This document shows positions 1 to 13,954 of a DNA stretch of 64,000 nt, piece after piece. Position numbers and translations under genes: made by a program. Below the pieces are notes generated by a model, which saw only the letters and a list, made by a program, of their open reading frames with translations, did not search any database and was not told the DNA's origin. Within the stretch, counting starts at the first letter, position 1. Each line of letters begins with the position of its first letter. This stretch comes from Chrysaora quinquecirrha (lineage: Eukaryota > Cnidaria > Scyphozoa > Semaeostomeae > Pelagiidae). Where the stretch lies: the NCBI GenBank assembly GCA_014526335.1, contig JACTAT010000036.1:4098492-4162491 (forward strand), read 5' to 3'.

Positions 1-645
1 TGTTCAAATTTGCTGCTTGTCTGCGATGATGAATGATCTTTCATCCCTGTGCTACCACGTGTGACCCAGAAAAGAAAGAACTTCGCTTTGATATGACCCA
101 AAAATAATCGCTGATGGCCGCCGATGATGTTCTCATATGGATTTTCCGTCGCCGATGATCGCAAGAAACAAACTCTTTTAGTTCAACGGCGACGGTCTCC
201 GATCATTGAAAATTCACTCATTAATTGCAAGCATCGGAAGGCCATGATCGCCTATGGTCTGTGATATATGAAAACCCGGCTTTAAGGTGGGAGTAAGAGG
301 GAGAGAGAGAGACCGAGAGGGAATAACCCATCAGACCCTCTAATGTTTATCGTCCATAAAGATAACAGGTATTTTCAAAATTAAATTCTAGAATTGATTT
401 TGTAGCTTAACGTTATGATAAACCTGCTGTAAATATACGTGGTTTGTGAGCTGCAAAGATACAGTTTGATTACATTGTGAGAATTCGTTTTGAAAATATA
501 ATAAAGTTTTTTAATTAAAAATAAATCAATGTAAATTGCTTATTTCTTGTACTCAATGAATATTGAAAGAACAGAAAAATGAATATATGCTGTATTTTCT
601 TCCAGTGTGAATCTCAGAAATCAACTTGCTAAATGTACGTGGAAA
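1..645. other. non-coding left flank of the repeat array
   Basis: No exon or RNA gene is recognisable here. The stretch has several GATGATC/GATCATC-like words around 20-250, a short GA-rich run near 297-320 and AT-rich sequence to about 600. It is simply the left edge of the window before the large repeat array. Confidence 0.5.
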
Positions 646-3600
646 ACACGTGATAGAGAAACACTATATTTACCTCCTATAGGCTCTTCAGGGGAATATT
701 TGGTAGGATTGAGTAACTATTCCGAGAAAAAACGATATTTTGAAAAACAAGTGATTTTAGCCTATTTTGGCCATTTGGCAAGGCAACATACGCAAGGACG
801 CAACACTACTCTTCTCTTATATGCTACTCAAAACTATGCATATATGCCGATTTTCTTGCCTTTCTCAACCAAATCAACAATGACATGAAAGTTTCGATCA
901 CAGGCCTTACATTGGTACTAAATTCATGCAATTTTAATTTTTCACCATTTCTTCATCAGAAACAGCTTGCTCGTTTTCATGCAAAAACAGCTCAGAAATT
1001 GGCGATTTTAGGTTCAAATTGAAGCGCAAATCACGGCCAACACGATGCATATTTGCTTATGTCTCTGTGTTAAAACAACCAAAAGTTTTGGCAAGTTGAA
1101 CCTTACAGTTTTCCGAAAACTCACCACCGAATATCTGCGTCAACAAAGAGTGAAAATCTTCATGCATTACACCACATTGTAGCCCTTGAAAAGACGCTTA
1201 GAAACGTGTATCTATCTGTTAAAAATTGTCTTTAGCAACCGAGAAAATCGAATTTCCATTTCGGAGCAATTCCGGGATTTAAATTTTTGAGATATTTTTA
1301 CGTTTTTGACAAGCAAATTTTTAAGGATTTGAGTTAAAATTAGAGCATTTTCGAGCATCTGGGATTGCTCCGGACTTTGACAGCAAATTTCTCGGCTTCC
1401 AGAGAAGCTATCAGAAAACCAAACACACCATTTTAATCAGTGTTAAGAGATCTATAAGCTCGTATAACATTTGTAATATTTCAAGGAACATTCGAGGAAA
1501 TAATTTTTCGATTTTTGGCAAAATTGTCGACATTCAAAAATCGGTAACTTTTTTGTTTCTTGAGATTTGCTGCTCCTCTCAACACTTTCTTATTGAGCAT
1601 AGCTTGCGCTTTAATTTCATATATAAATTGTTACAGTTTCATCCTTTTTCATGATTTTCTTAGCCCTTTTTTGCACGGCACTACCGGTGAGATCCGATTT
1701 CTACTGGAGCCAGTAGTTCAATCCAATTCAATTTTTGAATAAAAATCACCAAAATTCAAAGTCGCAAAAAATGCGTAATATTGGCGTTATAAGGTTGAAA
1801 TAACCAGTGTTGAGATCAGCACTTGATGCGCTGTCATATTATATAAAATTCGTTTCTTTTCCAGAAGGTAGATTTTAGGCCATTTTTTTCAAAAAAGTTC
1901 TAAAATGCGCAGCAGAAGAACTGCTCTTATATGCCGATTTTCTTGTCCTTTTGAACAGAATCAAATATGGCACGATAGCTTTGGTCACGGGCTTTCATTT
2001 GGTACTAGATTCAAATATTGGGCAGGAAAATTTTTCACCATTTTTTCATTAGAAACAGCTTGCTCGTTTTCATGCAAAAACAGCTCAGGAATTGGCGATT
2101 TTAGGTTCAAATTAAAGCACAAATCACGGCCAACACGATGCATGTTTGCTTATGTTTCTGTGTTAAATCAAGCAAAACTTTTGACACGTTGAACTTTACA
2201 GTTTTCCGAAAATTCACCCCCGATTATCTCCGTCAACAAAGAGTGAAAATCTTCATGCTTTAAACTACATTGTAGCCCTGGAAAAGACGCTTAGAAACGT
2301 GTATCTATCTGTTAAAAATTGTTTTTAGCAACTGAGAAAATCGAAATTCCATTTTGGAGCAATTCCGGGATTTAAGTTTTTGGGATATTTTTACGTTTTT
2401 GACAAGCAAATTTTTAAGGATTTGAGTTAAAATTAGAGCATTTTCGAGCATCTGGGATGGCTCCGGACTTTGACAGCAAATTTCTCGGCTTCCAGAGAAG
2501 CCATCTGAAAACCAAACACACCATTTTAATCAGTGTTAAAAGATCTATAAGCTCGTATAACATTTGTATTATTTCAAGGAACATTCGAGGAAATAATTTT
2601 TTGATTTTTGGCAAAATTGTCGACTTTCAAAAACCGGTAACTTTTTTGTTTTTCGGGATTCCCTGCTCCTCTCAACTTTCTTTTATTGAGCATAGCTTGC
2701 GCTTTAATTTCATATGTAGATCGTTGCAGTTTCATCCTTTGTCATGATTTTATTAGCCCTTTTTTGCACGGCACTACCAATGAGATCCGATTTCTACTGG
2801 AGCCAGTAGTTCAATCCAATTCAATTTTTGAATGAAAATCACCAAAATTCAAAGTCGCATAAAATGCGTAATATTGGCGTTAAAAGGTTGAAATAACCAG
2901 TGTTGGGATCAGCACTTGATGCGCTGTCATATCATATAAAATTCGTTTCTTTTCCAGAAGGTAGATTTTAGGCCATTTTTTTCAAAAAAGTTCCAAAATG
3001 CGCAGCAGAAAAACTGCTCTTATATGCCGATTTTCTTGTCCTTTTGAACAGAATCAAATATGGCACGATAGCTTTGGTCACGGGCTTTCATTTGGTACTA
3101 GATTCAAGCAATTTTGAGCAGGAAAATTTTTCACCATTTTTTCATGAGAAACAGCCTGCTCGTTTTCATGCAAAAACAGTTGAGAAATTGGCGATTTTAG
3201 GTTCAAATTAAAGCACAAATCACGGCCAACACGATGCATTTTTGCTTATGTTTCTGTGTTAAATCAAGCAAAACTTTTGACACGTTCAACTTTACAGTTT
3301 TCCGAAAATTCACCCCGATTATCTCCGTCAAGAAAGAGTGAAAATCTTCATGCTTTAAACTACATTGTAGCCCTGGAAAAGACGCTTAGAAACGTGTATC
3401 TATCTGTTAAAAATTGTTTTTAGCAACTGAGAAAATCGAAATTCAATTTCGGAGCAATTCCGGGATTTAAATTTTTGGGATATTTTTACGTTTTTGACAA
3501 GCAAATTTTTAAGGATTTGAGTTAAAATTAGAGCATTTTCGAGCATCTGGGATGGCTCCGGACTTTGACAGCAAATTTCTCGGCTTCCAGAGAAGCTATC

Positions 3601-6600
3601 TGAAAACCAAACACACCATTTTAATCAGTGCTAAAAGATCTATAAGCTCGTATAACATTTGTATTATTCCAAGGAACATTCGAGGAAATAATATTTCGAT
3701 TTTTGGCAAAATTGTCGACTTTCAAAAACCGGTAACTTTCTTGCTTCTCGAGATTCCCTGCTCCTCTCAACAGTTTCTTATTGAGCATAGCTTGCGCTCT
3801 GATTTCATATATAGATCGTTGCAGTTGCATCCTTTGTCATGATTTTATTAGTCCTTTCTTGCACGGCACTACCAATGAGATCCGATTTCTACTGGAGCCA
3901 GTAGTTCAATCCAATTCAATTTTTGAATAAAAATCACGTAAAGTTCAACGTAAAGTTCAACGTGCCAAAACTTTTGCTTGTTTTAACACAGAAACATAAG
4001 CAAACATGCATCGTGTTGGCCGTGATTTGTGCTTTAATTTGAACCTAAAATCGCCAATTTCTGAACTGTTTTTGCATGAAAACGAGCAGGCTGTTTCTCA
4101 TGAAAAATGGTGAAAAATTTTCCTGCTCAAAATTGCTTGAATCTAGTACCAAATGAAAGCCCGTGACCAAAACTATCGTGCCATATTTGATTCTGTTCAG
4201 AAGGACAAGAAAATCGGCATATAAGAGCAGTTTTTCTGCTGCGCATTTTAGAACTTTTTTGAAAAAAATGGCCTAAAATCTACCTTCTGGAAAAGAAACG
4301 AATTTTATATAATATGACAGCGCATCAAGTGCTGATCCCAACACTGGTTATTTCAACCTTTTAACGCCAATATTACGCATTTTATGCGACTTTGAATTTT
4401 GGTGATTTTTATTCAAAAATTGAATTGGATTGAACTACTGGCTCCAGTAGAAATCGGATCTCATTGGTAGTGCCGTGCAAAAAAGGGCTAATAAAATCAT
4501 GACAAAGGATGAAATTGCAACGATCTATATATGAAATTAAAGCGCAAGCTATGCTCAATAAGAAACTGTTGAGAGGAGCAGGAATCTCGAGAAACAAAAA
4601 AGTTACCGGTTTTTGAAAGTCGACAATTTTGCCAAAAATCGAAAAATTATTTCCTCGAATGTTCCTTGAAATAATACAAATGTTATACGAGCTTATAGAT
4701 CTTTTAACACTGATTAAAATGGTGTGTTTGGTTTTCAGATAGCTTCTCTGGAAGCCGAGAAATTTGCTGTCAAAGTCCGGAGCCATCCCAGATGCTCGAA
4801 AATGCTCTAATTTTAACTCAAATCCTTAAAAATTTGCTTGTCAAAAACGTAAAAATATCCCAAAAATTTAAATCCCGGAATTGCTCCGAAATGGAAATTC
4901 GATTTTCTCGGTTGCTAAAAACAGTTTTTAACAAATAGATACACGTTTCTAAGTGTCTTTTCAAGGGCTACAATGTGGTGTAAAGCATGAAGATTTTCAC
5001 TCTTTTTTGACGGAGATAATCGGGGGTGAATTTTTCGGAAAACTGTAAAGTTCAACGTGCCAAAACTTTTGCTTGTTTTAACACAGAAACATAAGCAAAC
5101 ATGCATCGTGTTGGCCGTGATTTGTGCTTTAATTTGAGCCTAAAATCGCCAATTCCTGAGCTGTTTTTTATGAAAACGAGCAGGCTGTTTCTCATGAAAA
5201 ATGGTGAAAAATTTTCCTGCTCAAAATTACTTGAATCTAGTACCAAATGAAAGCCCGTGACCAAAACTATCGTGCCATATTTGATTTTGATCAGAAGGAC
5301 AAGAAAATCGGCATATAAGAGCAGTTTTTCTGCTGCGCATTTTAGAACTTTTTTGAAAAAAATGGCCTAAAATCTACCTTCTGGAAAAGAAACGAATTTT
5401 ATAAAATATGAAAGCGCATCAAGTGCTGATCCCAACACTGGTTATTTTAACCTTTTAACGCCAATATTACGCATTTTATGCGACTTTGAATTTTGGTGAT
5501 TTTTATTCAAAAATTGAATTGGATTGAACTACTGGCTCCAGTAGAAATCGGATCTCACCGGTAGTGCCGTGCAAAAAAGGGCTAAGAAAATCATGAAAAA
5601 GGATGAAACTGTAACAATTTATATATGAAATTAAAGCGCAAGCTATGCTCAATAAGAAAGTGTTGAGAGGAGCAGCAAATCTCAAGAAACAAAAAAGTTA
5701 CCGATTTTTGAATGTCGACAATTTTGCCAAAAATCGAAAAATTATTTCCTCGAATGTTCCTTGAAATAATACAAATAATATACGAGCTTATAGATCTTTT
5801 AACACTGATTAAAATGGTGTGTTTGGTTTTCAGATAGCTTCTCTGGAAGCCGAGAAATTTGCTGTCAAAGTCCGGAGCCATCCCAGATGCTCGAAAATGC
5901 TCTAATTTTAACTCAAATCCTTAAAAATTTGCTTGTCAAAAACGTAAAAATATCCCAAAAATTTAAATCCCGGAATTGCTCCGAAATGGAAATTCGATTT
6001 TCTCGGTTGCTAAAAACAATTTTTAACAAATAGATACACTTTTCTAAGTGTCTTTTCAAGGGCTACAATGTGGTGTAAAGCATGAAGATTTTCACTCTTT
6101 GTTGACGGAGATAATCGGGGGTGAATTTTTCAAAAAACTGTAAAGTTCAACGCGCCGAGACTTTTTGCTTGTTTTAACACAGAAACATAAGCAAAAATGA
6201 ATCGTGTTGGCCGTGATTTGTGCTTTAATTTGAACCTAAAATCGCCAATTCCTGAGCTGTTTTTGCATGAAAACGAGCAGGCTGTTTCTCATGAAAAAAT
6301 GGTGAAAAATTTTCCTGCTCAAAATTGCTTGAATCTAGTACCAAATGAAAGCCCGTGACCAAAACTATCGTGCCATATTTGATTCTGTTCAAAAGGACAA
6401 GAAAATCGGCATATAAGAGCAGTTTTTCTGTTGCGCATTTTAGAACTTTTTCGAAAAATGGCCTAAAATCTACCTTCTAGAAAAGAAACGCATTTTATAT
6501 AATATGAAAGCGCATCAAGTGCTGATCTCAACACTGGTTATTTCAACCTTATAGCGCCAATATTACGCATTTTATGCGACTTTGAATTTTGGTGATTTTT

Positions 6601-9600
6601 ATTCAAAAATTGAATTGGATTGAACTACTGGCTCCAGTAGAAATCGGATCTCATTGGTAGTGCCGTGCAAAATAGGGTTAATAAAATCATGACAAAGGAT
6701 GAAACTGTTACAATTTATATATGAAATTAAAGCGCAAGCTATGCTGAATAAGAAAGTGTTGAGAGGAGCAGCGAATCTCAAGAAACAAAAAAGTTACCGA
6801 TTTTTGAAAGTCGACAATTTTGCCAAAAATCGAAAAATTATTTCCTCGAATGTTCCTTGAAATAATACAAATGTTATACGAGCTTATAGATCTTTTAACA
6901 CTGATTAAAATGGTGTGTTTGGTTTTCTGATAGCTTCTCTGGAAGCCGAGAAATTTGCTGTCAAAGTCCGGAGCCATCCCAGATGCTCGAAAATGCTCTA
7001 ATTTTAACTCAAATCCTTAAAAATTTGCTTGTCAAAACGTAAAATATCCCAAAATTTAAATCCCGGAATTGCTCCGAAATGGAAATTCGATTTTCTCAGT
7101 TGCTAAAAACAATTTTTAACAGATAGATACACGTTTCTAAGTGTCTTTTCAAGGGCTACAATGTGGTGTAAAGCATGAAGATTTTCACTCTTTGTTGACG
7201 GAGATAATCGGGGGTGAATTTTCGGAAAACTGTAAAGTTCAACGTGCCAAAACTTTTGCTTGTTTTAACACAGAAACATAAGCAAATATGCATCGTGTTG
7301 GCCGTGATTTGTGCTTTAATTTGAACCTAAAATCGCCAATTTCTGAGCTGTTTTTGCATGAAAACGAGCAGGCTGTTTCTCATGAAAAAATGGTGAAAAA
7401 TTTTCCTGCTCAAAATTGCTTGAATCTAGTACCAAATGAAAGCCCGTGACCAAAGCTATCGTGCCATATTTGATTCTGTTCAAAAGGACAAGAAAATCGG
7501 CATATAAGAGCAGTTTTTCTGTTGCGCATTTTAGAACTTTTTTGAAAAAAATGGCCTAAAATCTACCTTCTGGAAAAGAAACGAATTTTATATAATATGA
7601 AAGCGCATCAAGTGCTGATCTCAACGCTGGATATTTAAACCTTATAGCGCCAATATTACGCATTTTATGCGACTTTGAATTTTGGTGATTTTTATTCAAA
7701 AATTGAATTGGATTGAACTACTGGCTCCAGTAGAAATCGGATCTCATTGGTAGTGCCGTGCAAAAAGGGCTAATAAAATCATGAGAAAGGATGAAACTTT
7801 AACAATTTATATATAAAATTAAAGCGCAAGCTATGCTAAATAAGAAAGTGTTGAGAGGAGCAGCAAATCTCAAGAAACAAAAAAGTTACCGATTTTGAAA
7901 GTCGACAATTTTGCCAAAATCGAAAAATTATTTCCTCGAATGTTCCTTGAAATAATACAAATGTTATACGAGCTTATAGATCTCTTAACACTGATTAAAA
8001 TGGTGTGTTTGGTTTTCTGATAGCTTCTCTGGAAGCCGAGAAATTTGCTGTCAAAGTCCGGAGCCATCCCAGATGCTCGAAAATGCTCTAATTTTAACTC
8101 AAATCCTTAAAAATTTGCTTGTCAAAAACGTAAAAATATCCCAAAAATTTAAATCCCGGAATTGCTCCGAAATGGAAATTCGATTTTCTCAGTTGCTAAA
8201 AACAATTTTTAACAGATAGATACACGTCTCTAAGCGTCTTTTCAAGGGCTACAATGTGGTGTAAAGCATGAAGATTTTCACTCTTTGTTGACGGAGATAA
8301 TCGGGGGTGAATTTTCGGAAAACTGTAGAGTTCAACGTGCCAAAACTTTTGCTTGTTTTAACACAGAAACATAAGCAAATATGCATCGTGTTGGCCGTGA
8401 TTTGCGCGTCAATTTGAACCTAAAACCGCCAATTTCTGAACTGTTTTTGCATGAAAACGAGCAAGCTGTTTCTCATGAAAAAATGGTGAAAAATTTTCCT
8501 GCTCAAAATTACTTGAATCTAGTACCAAATGAAAGCCCGTGACCAAAACTATCGTGCCATATTTGATTCTGTTCAAAAGGACAAGAAAATCGGCATATAA
8601 GAGCAGTTTTTCTGTTGCGCATTTTAGAACTTTCTCGAAAAAATGGCCTAAAATCTACCTTCTAGAAAAGAAACGAATTTTATATAATATGAAAGCGCAT
8701 CAAGTGCTGATCTCAATGCTGGATATTTAAACCTTATAGCGCCAATATTACGCATTTTTTGCGACTTTGAATTTTGGTGATTTTTATTCAAAAATTGAAT
8801 TGGATTGAACTACTGGCTCCAGTAGAAATCGGATCTCACCGGTAGTGCCGTGCAAAAAAGGGCTAAGAAAATCATGAAAAAGGATGAAACTGTAACAATT
8901 TATATATGAAATTAAAGCGCAAGCTATGCTCAATAAGAAAGTGTTGAGAGGAGCAGCAAATCTCAAGAAACAAAAAAGTTACCGATTTTTGAAAGTCGAC
9001 AATTTTGCCAAAAATCGAAAAATTATTTCCTCGAATGTTCCTTGAAATAATACAAATGTTATACGAGCTTATAGATCTCTTAACACTGATTAAAATGGTG
9101 TGTTTGGTTTTCAGATAGCTTCTCTGGAAGCCGAGAAATTTGCTGTCAAAGTCCGGAGCCATCCCAGATGCTCGAAAATGCTCTAATTTTAACTCAAATC
9201 CTTAAAAATTTGCTTGTCAAAAACGTAAAAATATCCCAAAAATTTAAATCCCGGAATTGCTCCGAAATGGAAATTCGATTTTCTCAGTTGCTAAAAACAA
9301 TTTTTAACAGATAGATACACGTTTCTAAGGGTCTTTTCAAGAGCTACAATGTGGTGATGAGCATGAAGATTTTCATTCTTTTTTGACGTAGATAATCGGG
9401 GGTGAATTTTCAGAAAACTGTAAAGTTCAACGTGCCAAAACTTTTGCTTGTTTTAACACAGAAACATAAGCAAATATGCATCGTGTTGGCCGTGATTTGT
9501 GCTTTAATTTGAACCTAAAATCGCCAATTTCTGAACTGTTTTTGCATGAAAACGAGCAGGCTGTTTCTCATGAAAAATGGTGAAAAATTTTCCTGCTCAA

Positions 9601-11135
9601 AATTGCTTGAATCTAGTACCAAATGAAAGCCCGTGACCAAAACTATCGTGCCATATTTGATTTTGTTCAAAAGGACAAGAAAATCGGCATATAAGAGCAG
9701 TTTTTCTGCTGCGCATTTTAGAACTTTTTTGAAAAAAATGGGCTAAAATCTACCTTCTGGAAAAGAAACGAATTTTATATAATATGAAAGCGCATCAAGT
9801 GCTGATCCCAACACTGGTTGTTTCAACATTTTAACGCCAATATTACGCATTTTATGCGACTTTGAATTTTGGTGATTTTTATTCAAAAATTGAATTGGAT
9901 TGAACTACTGGCTCCAGTAGAAATCGGATCTCACCGGTAGTGCCGTGCAAAAAAGGGCTAAGAAAATCATGAAAAAGGATGAAACTGTAACAATTTATAT
10001 ATGAAATTAAAGCGCAAGCTATGCTCAATAAGAAAGTGTTGAGAGGAGCAGCAAATCTCAAGAAACAAAAAAGTTACCGACTTTTGAATGTCGACAATTT
10101 TGCCAAAAATCGAAAAATTATTTCCTCGAATGTTCCTTGAAATAATACAAATAATATACGAGCTTATAGATCTTTTAACACTGATTAAAATGGTGTGTTT
10201 GGTTTTCTGATAGCTTTTCTGGAAGCCGAGAAATTTGGTGTCAAAGTCCGGAGCCATCCCAGATGCTCGAAAATACTCTAATTTTAACTCAAATCCTTAA
10301 AAATTTGCTTGTCAAAAACGTAAAAATATCCAAAAAATTTAAATCCCGGAATTGCTCCGAAATGGAAATTCGATTTTCTCGGTTGCTAAAAACAATTTTT
10401 AACAGATAGATACACGTTTCTAAGGGTCTTTTCAAGAGCTACAATGTGGTGATGAGCATGAAGATTTTCATTCTTTTTTGACGTAGATAATCGGGGGTGA
10501 ATTTTCAGAAAACTGTAAAGTTCAACGTGCCAAAACTTTTGCTTGTTTTAACACAGAAACATAAGCAAATATGCATCGTGTTGGCCGTGATTTGTGCTTT
10601 AATTTGAACCTAAAATCGCCAATTTCTGAACTGTTTTTGCATGAAAACGAGTAAGTTGTTTCTCATGAAAAAACGGTGAAAAATTTTCCTGCTCAAAATT
10701 GCTTGAATTTAGTACCAAATGAAAGCCTGTGATCGAAACTATCATGTCATTATTAGCTTTGTTAATAAAGACAAGAAAATCGGCAGCAGTTTTGTGTTGC
10801 GTATTTTGCCTTGTCAAGTGGCCAAAAAGAGGCCAAAATCACGTGTTTTGAAAACTCTTGTTTTTCCTCAAAATAGTCTATCATGCGTACCAAATGCCCC
10901 CTGAAGAGGGTCTAGGAGGTAAATAAAGTGTGTTTCTACAAAAATAGGTCCAATTTCGAAGAGAAGATTTCCTTCAAAGAATTACCAAAAAGACAAGTTT
11001 ATAGCCTTGCCAAGTGGTCAAAAATCGGCCAAAATCAGGGTTATTGTAAACTCTCGTCTTTCCTGAAAAATAGCCGTTCAATCCTACCGAATACCCCTTG
11101 AAGAGCCTCTCGGGGTTAAATCAAGTACCTCTTTA
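646..11135. repeat. inverted array of ~1.09 kb tandem repeat units (foldback-like megasatellite)
   Basis: About ten units of roughly 1,090-1,095 bp are recognisable by recurring landmarks. The words TTACAGTTTTCCGAAAA recur near 1,103, 2,196 and 3,291 on the plus strand. The complement, CTGTAAAGTTCAACG, recurs near 5,044, 6,139, 7,230, 8,324, 9,418 and 10,513. Units left of about 3,938 read in one direction and those right of it in the other, so the array is a giant imperfect palindrome with unequal arms (~3 and ~6.5 units). Each unit carries the same ~96-codon open stretch beginning MAPDFDSKFLGFQRS, but it resembles no known protein and is most simply a by-product of unit homogeneity. The outermost ~250-300 bp at each end are diverged and match each other in inverted orientation. 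Satellite DNA, a foldback transposon or a composite of both would fit. Confidence 0.9.
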
Positions 11136-11619
11136 CAGAAGTAGATGACTTTTTAAAACTCCTGATTTTGGGTATTTGGGAAGGCCATAGCTTTGCCCTT
11201 TTTGCCATATTGCATGGGCATCTAGTCTCTTTCTTGCTCTAGCGTTATTAAGTAGGATTCGATTTCTATTTTGGATAGAGAAAAGTGATTATTAAAGAAC
11301 CCTTGAACTGGAAGATTCTAGGCCATAAACGAGGCTTGAAGGGAAGCCGGTGGCTGCAGCGCAAAATAGAACAGCGTTGAAAGGAGCAATGAAACTTTAG
11401 AACTAAAAAGTTGTCGGTGTTCAAAAGTTATCTAGTTTTGTAAGCGATCGTGACATGCACGTAGTGCCCGAATGGTTGACGCGATACTGAGGCTTCTGAC
11501 GGTGTAGTGAAATTGAGGTAGAGAAAAGACTTGTACACTTCTACAAGTCTAATGTAAAATCAAACATTGATTTACACTGGCTATAATATTACAACTACTA
11601 ACAGGCTGAATAAAAAATA
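11136..11619. other. intergenic spacer between repeat array and ENGASE
   Basis: No coding exon is seen. The stretch separates the right edge module of the repeat array from the last ENGASE exon and should hold the ENGASE 3' UTR, which is on the minus strand. Confidence 0.4.
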
Positions 11620-13912
11620 TTAATTTTTGATATCAGAAGGTATATCTAAGTTAACAACTCTGTATCGGTTGATGCAAGCTCGACCAATTAGAATGCCAAA
11701 ATCAGTCTTTAAATACCCCACAATATTGTTGCAATATATATTGTAGTGTTGTATCATATTAGGGTTATTGCTTTCTAGGTCCCAGGTTAACGTTGTACTG
11801 ACAAAAGCCTTGCTGTCTTTCTTATCAACAGATGTGTCACACGATTTGATGTTGACGAGCTTTGGAAAAACTGGAAATAGTGCATTGATGTTCATAACCT
11901 AAAAAATATGAAATTAACAGTTTAGCGAGCGCTTCGTCCACCCGTTTGTCAAGATAGTGTAAGCATGTGGTAAGGTTAGCACACGTAAAAGAGAAGAGGG
12001 ACAAGTAACAAGAGGGGAGGAACAATCCATAATTCGATACTAGGTATGTACCGCTGAACAGGGTATCATTTTCAGCGACGTTACTCCCCAGCAAGTGATA
12101 TATCATCTACCAAACAGAATGCTTTCGTTTAGAATTTATAATTTGCTCTCTTCGCTGTTGGAGTATGGAAATACCCTCTCAAATATAGAGCAATATGACA
12201 ATTTGCTCTCGGACAGGAGAGGAACAGGCCAAAGGTGCCCCCAAAGGCAAGACTGGGTCAGGTATTTCTAAGAGGCTTGTATAGAGCAAGTGACAAGGTT
12301 AGTATACTGGACGCAGCACTGGAATGCAAAGCAAAAGGTTAAGTCTTTCTCGTATCAATTCCTCACAGTTTTGAATCTCTTTTCTCATCTACTGCGACCC
12401 CCCTTGTGTGTATGTAAGCTAATGAGCCATGTGAACGACCGATACCAGTGATATTCTTAATGCTACAGCTGTTTTTCTTGGGCTGTGGACTCTAAAAATG
12501 CTTCCAAAATATCTTGTTTAAAAAGGCATTGAAACAAACAATAACATATACATACTTCCCATTATAGGTAGTATGTATATATATATATCTTTTATTTCCT
12601 GAAAAAGAGCTCAGTTTTCAAAGGTAAATCTGAGAGCATTACCTGATAATCTGAGAGTTCAAGCTATCTGGAGAGTGGAAACGTTGAAAGCAGGGTAGCT
12701 TTAGTAGTTATTGATGAGCTAGATGAAAATAAACATTCAACAAACCTTAATTTCTCCAAGATGAAATGAGAACGGTGACAGGCTTGGAAGAGCTAAAAGG
12801 GTAAACATTGTTTCAAAGGTAAAGAGCGAGTCGCATTAAAAATGAATATTGAATTACAGGGTGTTCCAAAAAAGGGAACCAATTTTGCTTTAGAAGCTGT
12901 TTTTATTAAGAGACCTTTACTTCAAGGCCAATAACATTTTATCGCAATATACTGTATATAACATATCTTGTAGGTAAAAGGTTGAGTTTGCATATTTGAT
13001 CTATAAAAATGTGCTGCAATAAACTTCATTGATAAGAGTTCACATAATCAAAGATTGTCTGGTGCTGGGATAAGTTACAAGAAGGGGTATGGATACAAAA
13101 ATTGACCAGTTCAGGCCAAGGGTTCGAAAAATGATGGCATTAGACAGACAACTTATTGAACCTTGGAGGTAAATAGGTATAAAAACAATGTCTATGCTGA
13201 GTTGTGCTTTTTCGAAGTGCACATTTGACAGTTCTTTGTGTCGACTTTAAGGTATCTAGTCAAAACTCCTTTTCTTCCTGGTGTTATTCATAAAGTAAAA
13301 CATTAAGAAGTTATTTCAGCATAATTCTTATTCTTTCAAAAACATATGTTCGAAGATTAGATTTTCACTTCAGTACGAAGGTTTCTTTGCCGGGTTTCTA
13401 TTGTTGGAAAACCCTTTTCAAGAGAAAAGCCTTTACAAAGGACCCTAAAGTAAAACGAGGACTTTGGGAGCTCAAAAAACCCGTGAGACAGCTCAACCAG
13501 TTACTAAAAATACAAACAGATGAAAGAGGGAAAATATACCATTTGACTTTGTTGCAAGCAAAATCTTGATTTCTTTCAAAGCAGCAAGATCTTTCTCAGA
13601 AATAATATAATATCTAAAAAATCAAAAATAAATAGAAATAAATGATAGGTAGATAGCAAGCAAGCAAGCTAGCAGAAAAGGGAGCAAGCAAGCAAGGAAG
13701 TTAGTAAAAAAGCAAGCAAGAAAACAATCAAGAAAGGAAGCTAACAAGTAAGAAAGCAAACCAACAAGAAAGCTAGCTAGCAAGCAAGCAAGCTAGCAAA
13801 TAAGAAAGCAAGCAAGCTAGAAAACAAGCAAACAAGCAAGCGAACAAGCAGTAGCAAGCCAGCAAGCTAGCAAACAAGCAAACAAACAAGCAAGCCAGCC
13901 AGCCAGCCAGCC

Positions 13913-13954
<42 letters not shown>

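Noticed and set aside
1..11135. CRISPR-like interpretation of the regular repeats
   Set aside because: Units are ~1.09 kb without short unique spacers and the context is eukaryotic.
11837..12106. Hydrophobic minus-strand frame overlapping the last ENGASE exon
   Set aside because: It overlaps the true exon in another frame and runs through the acceptor site.
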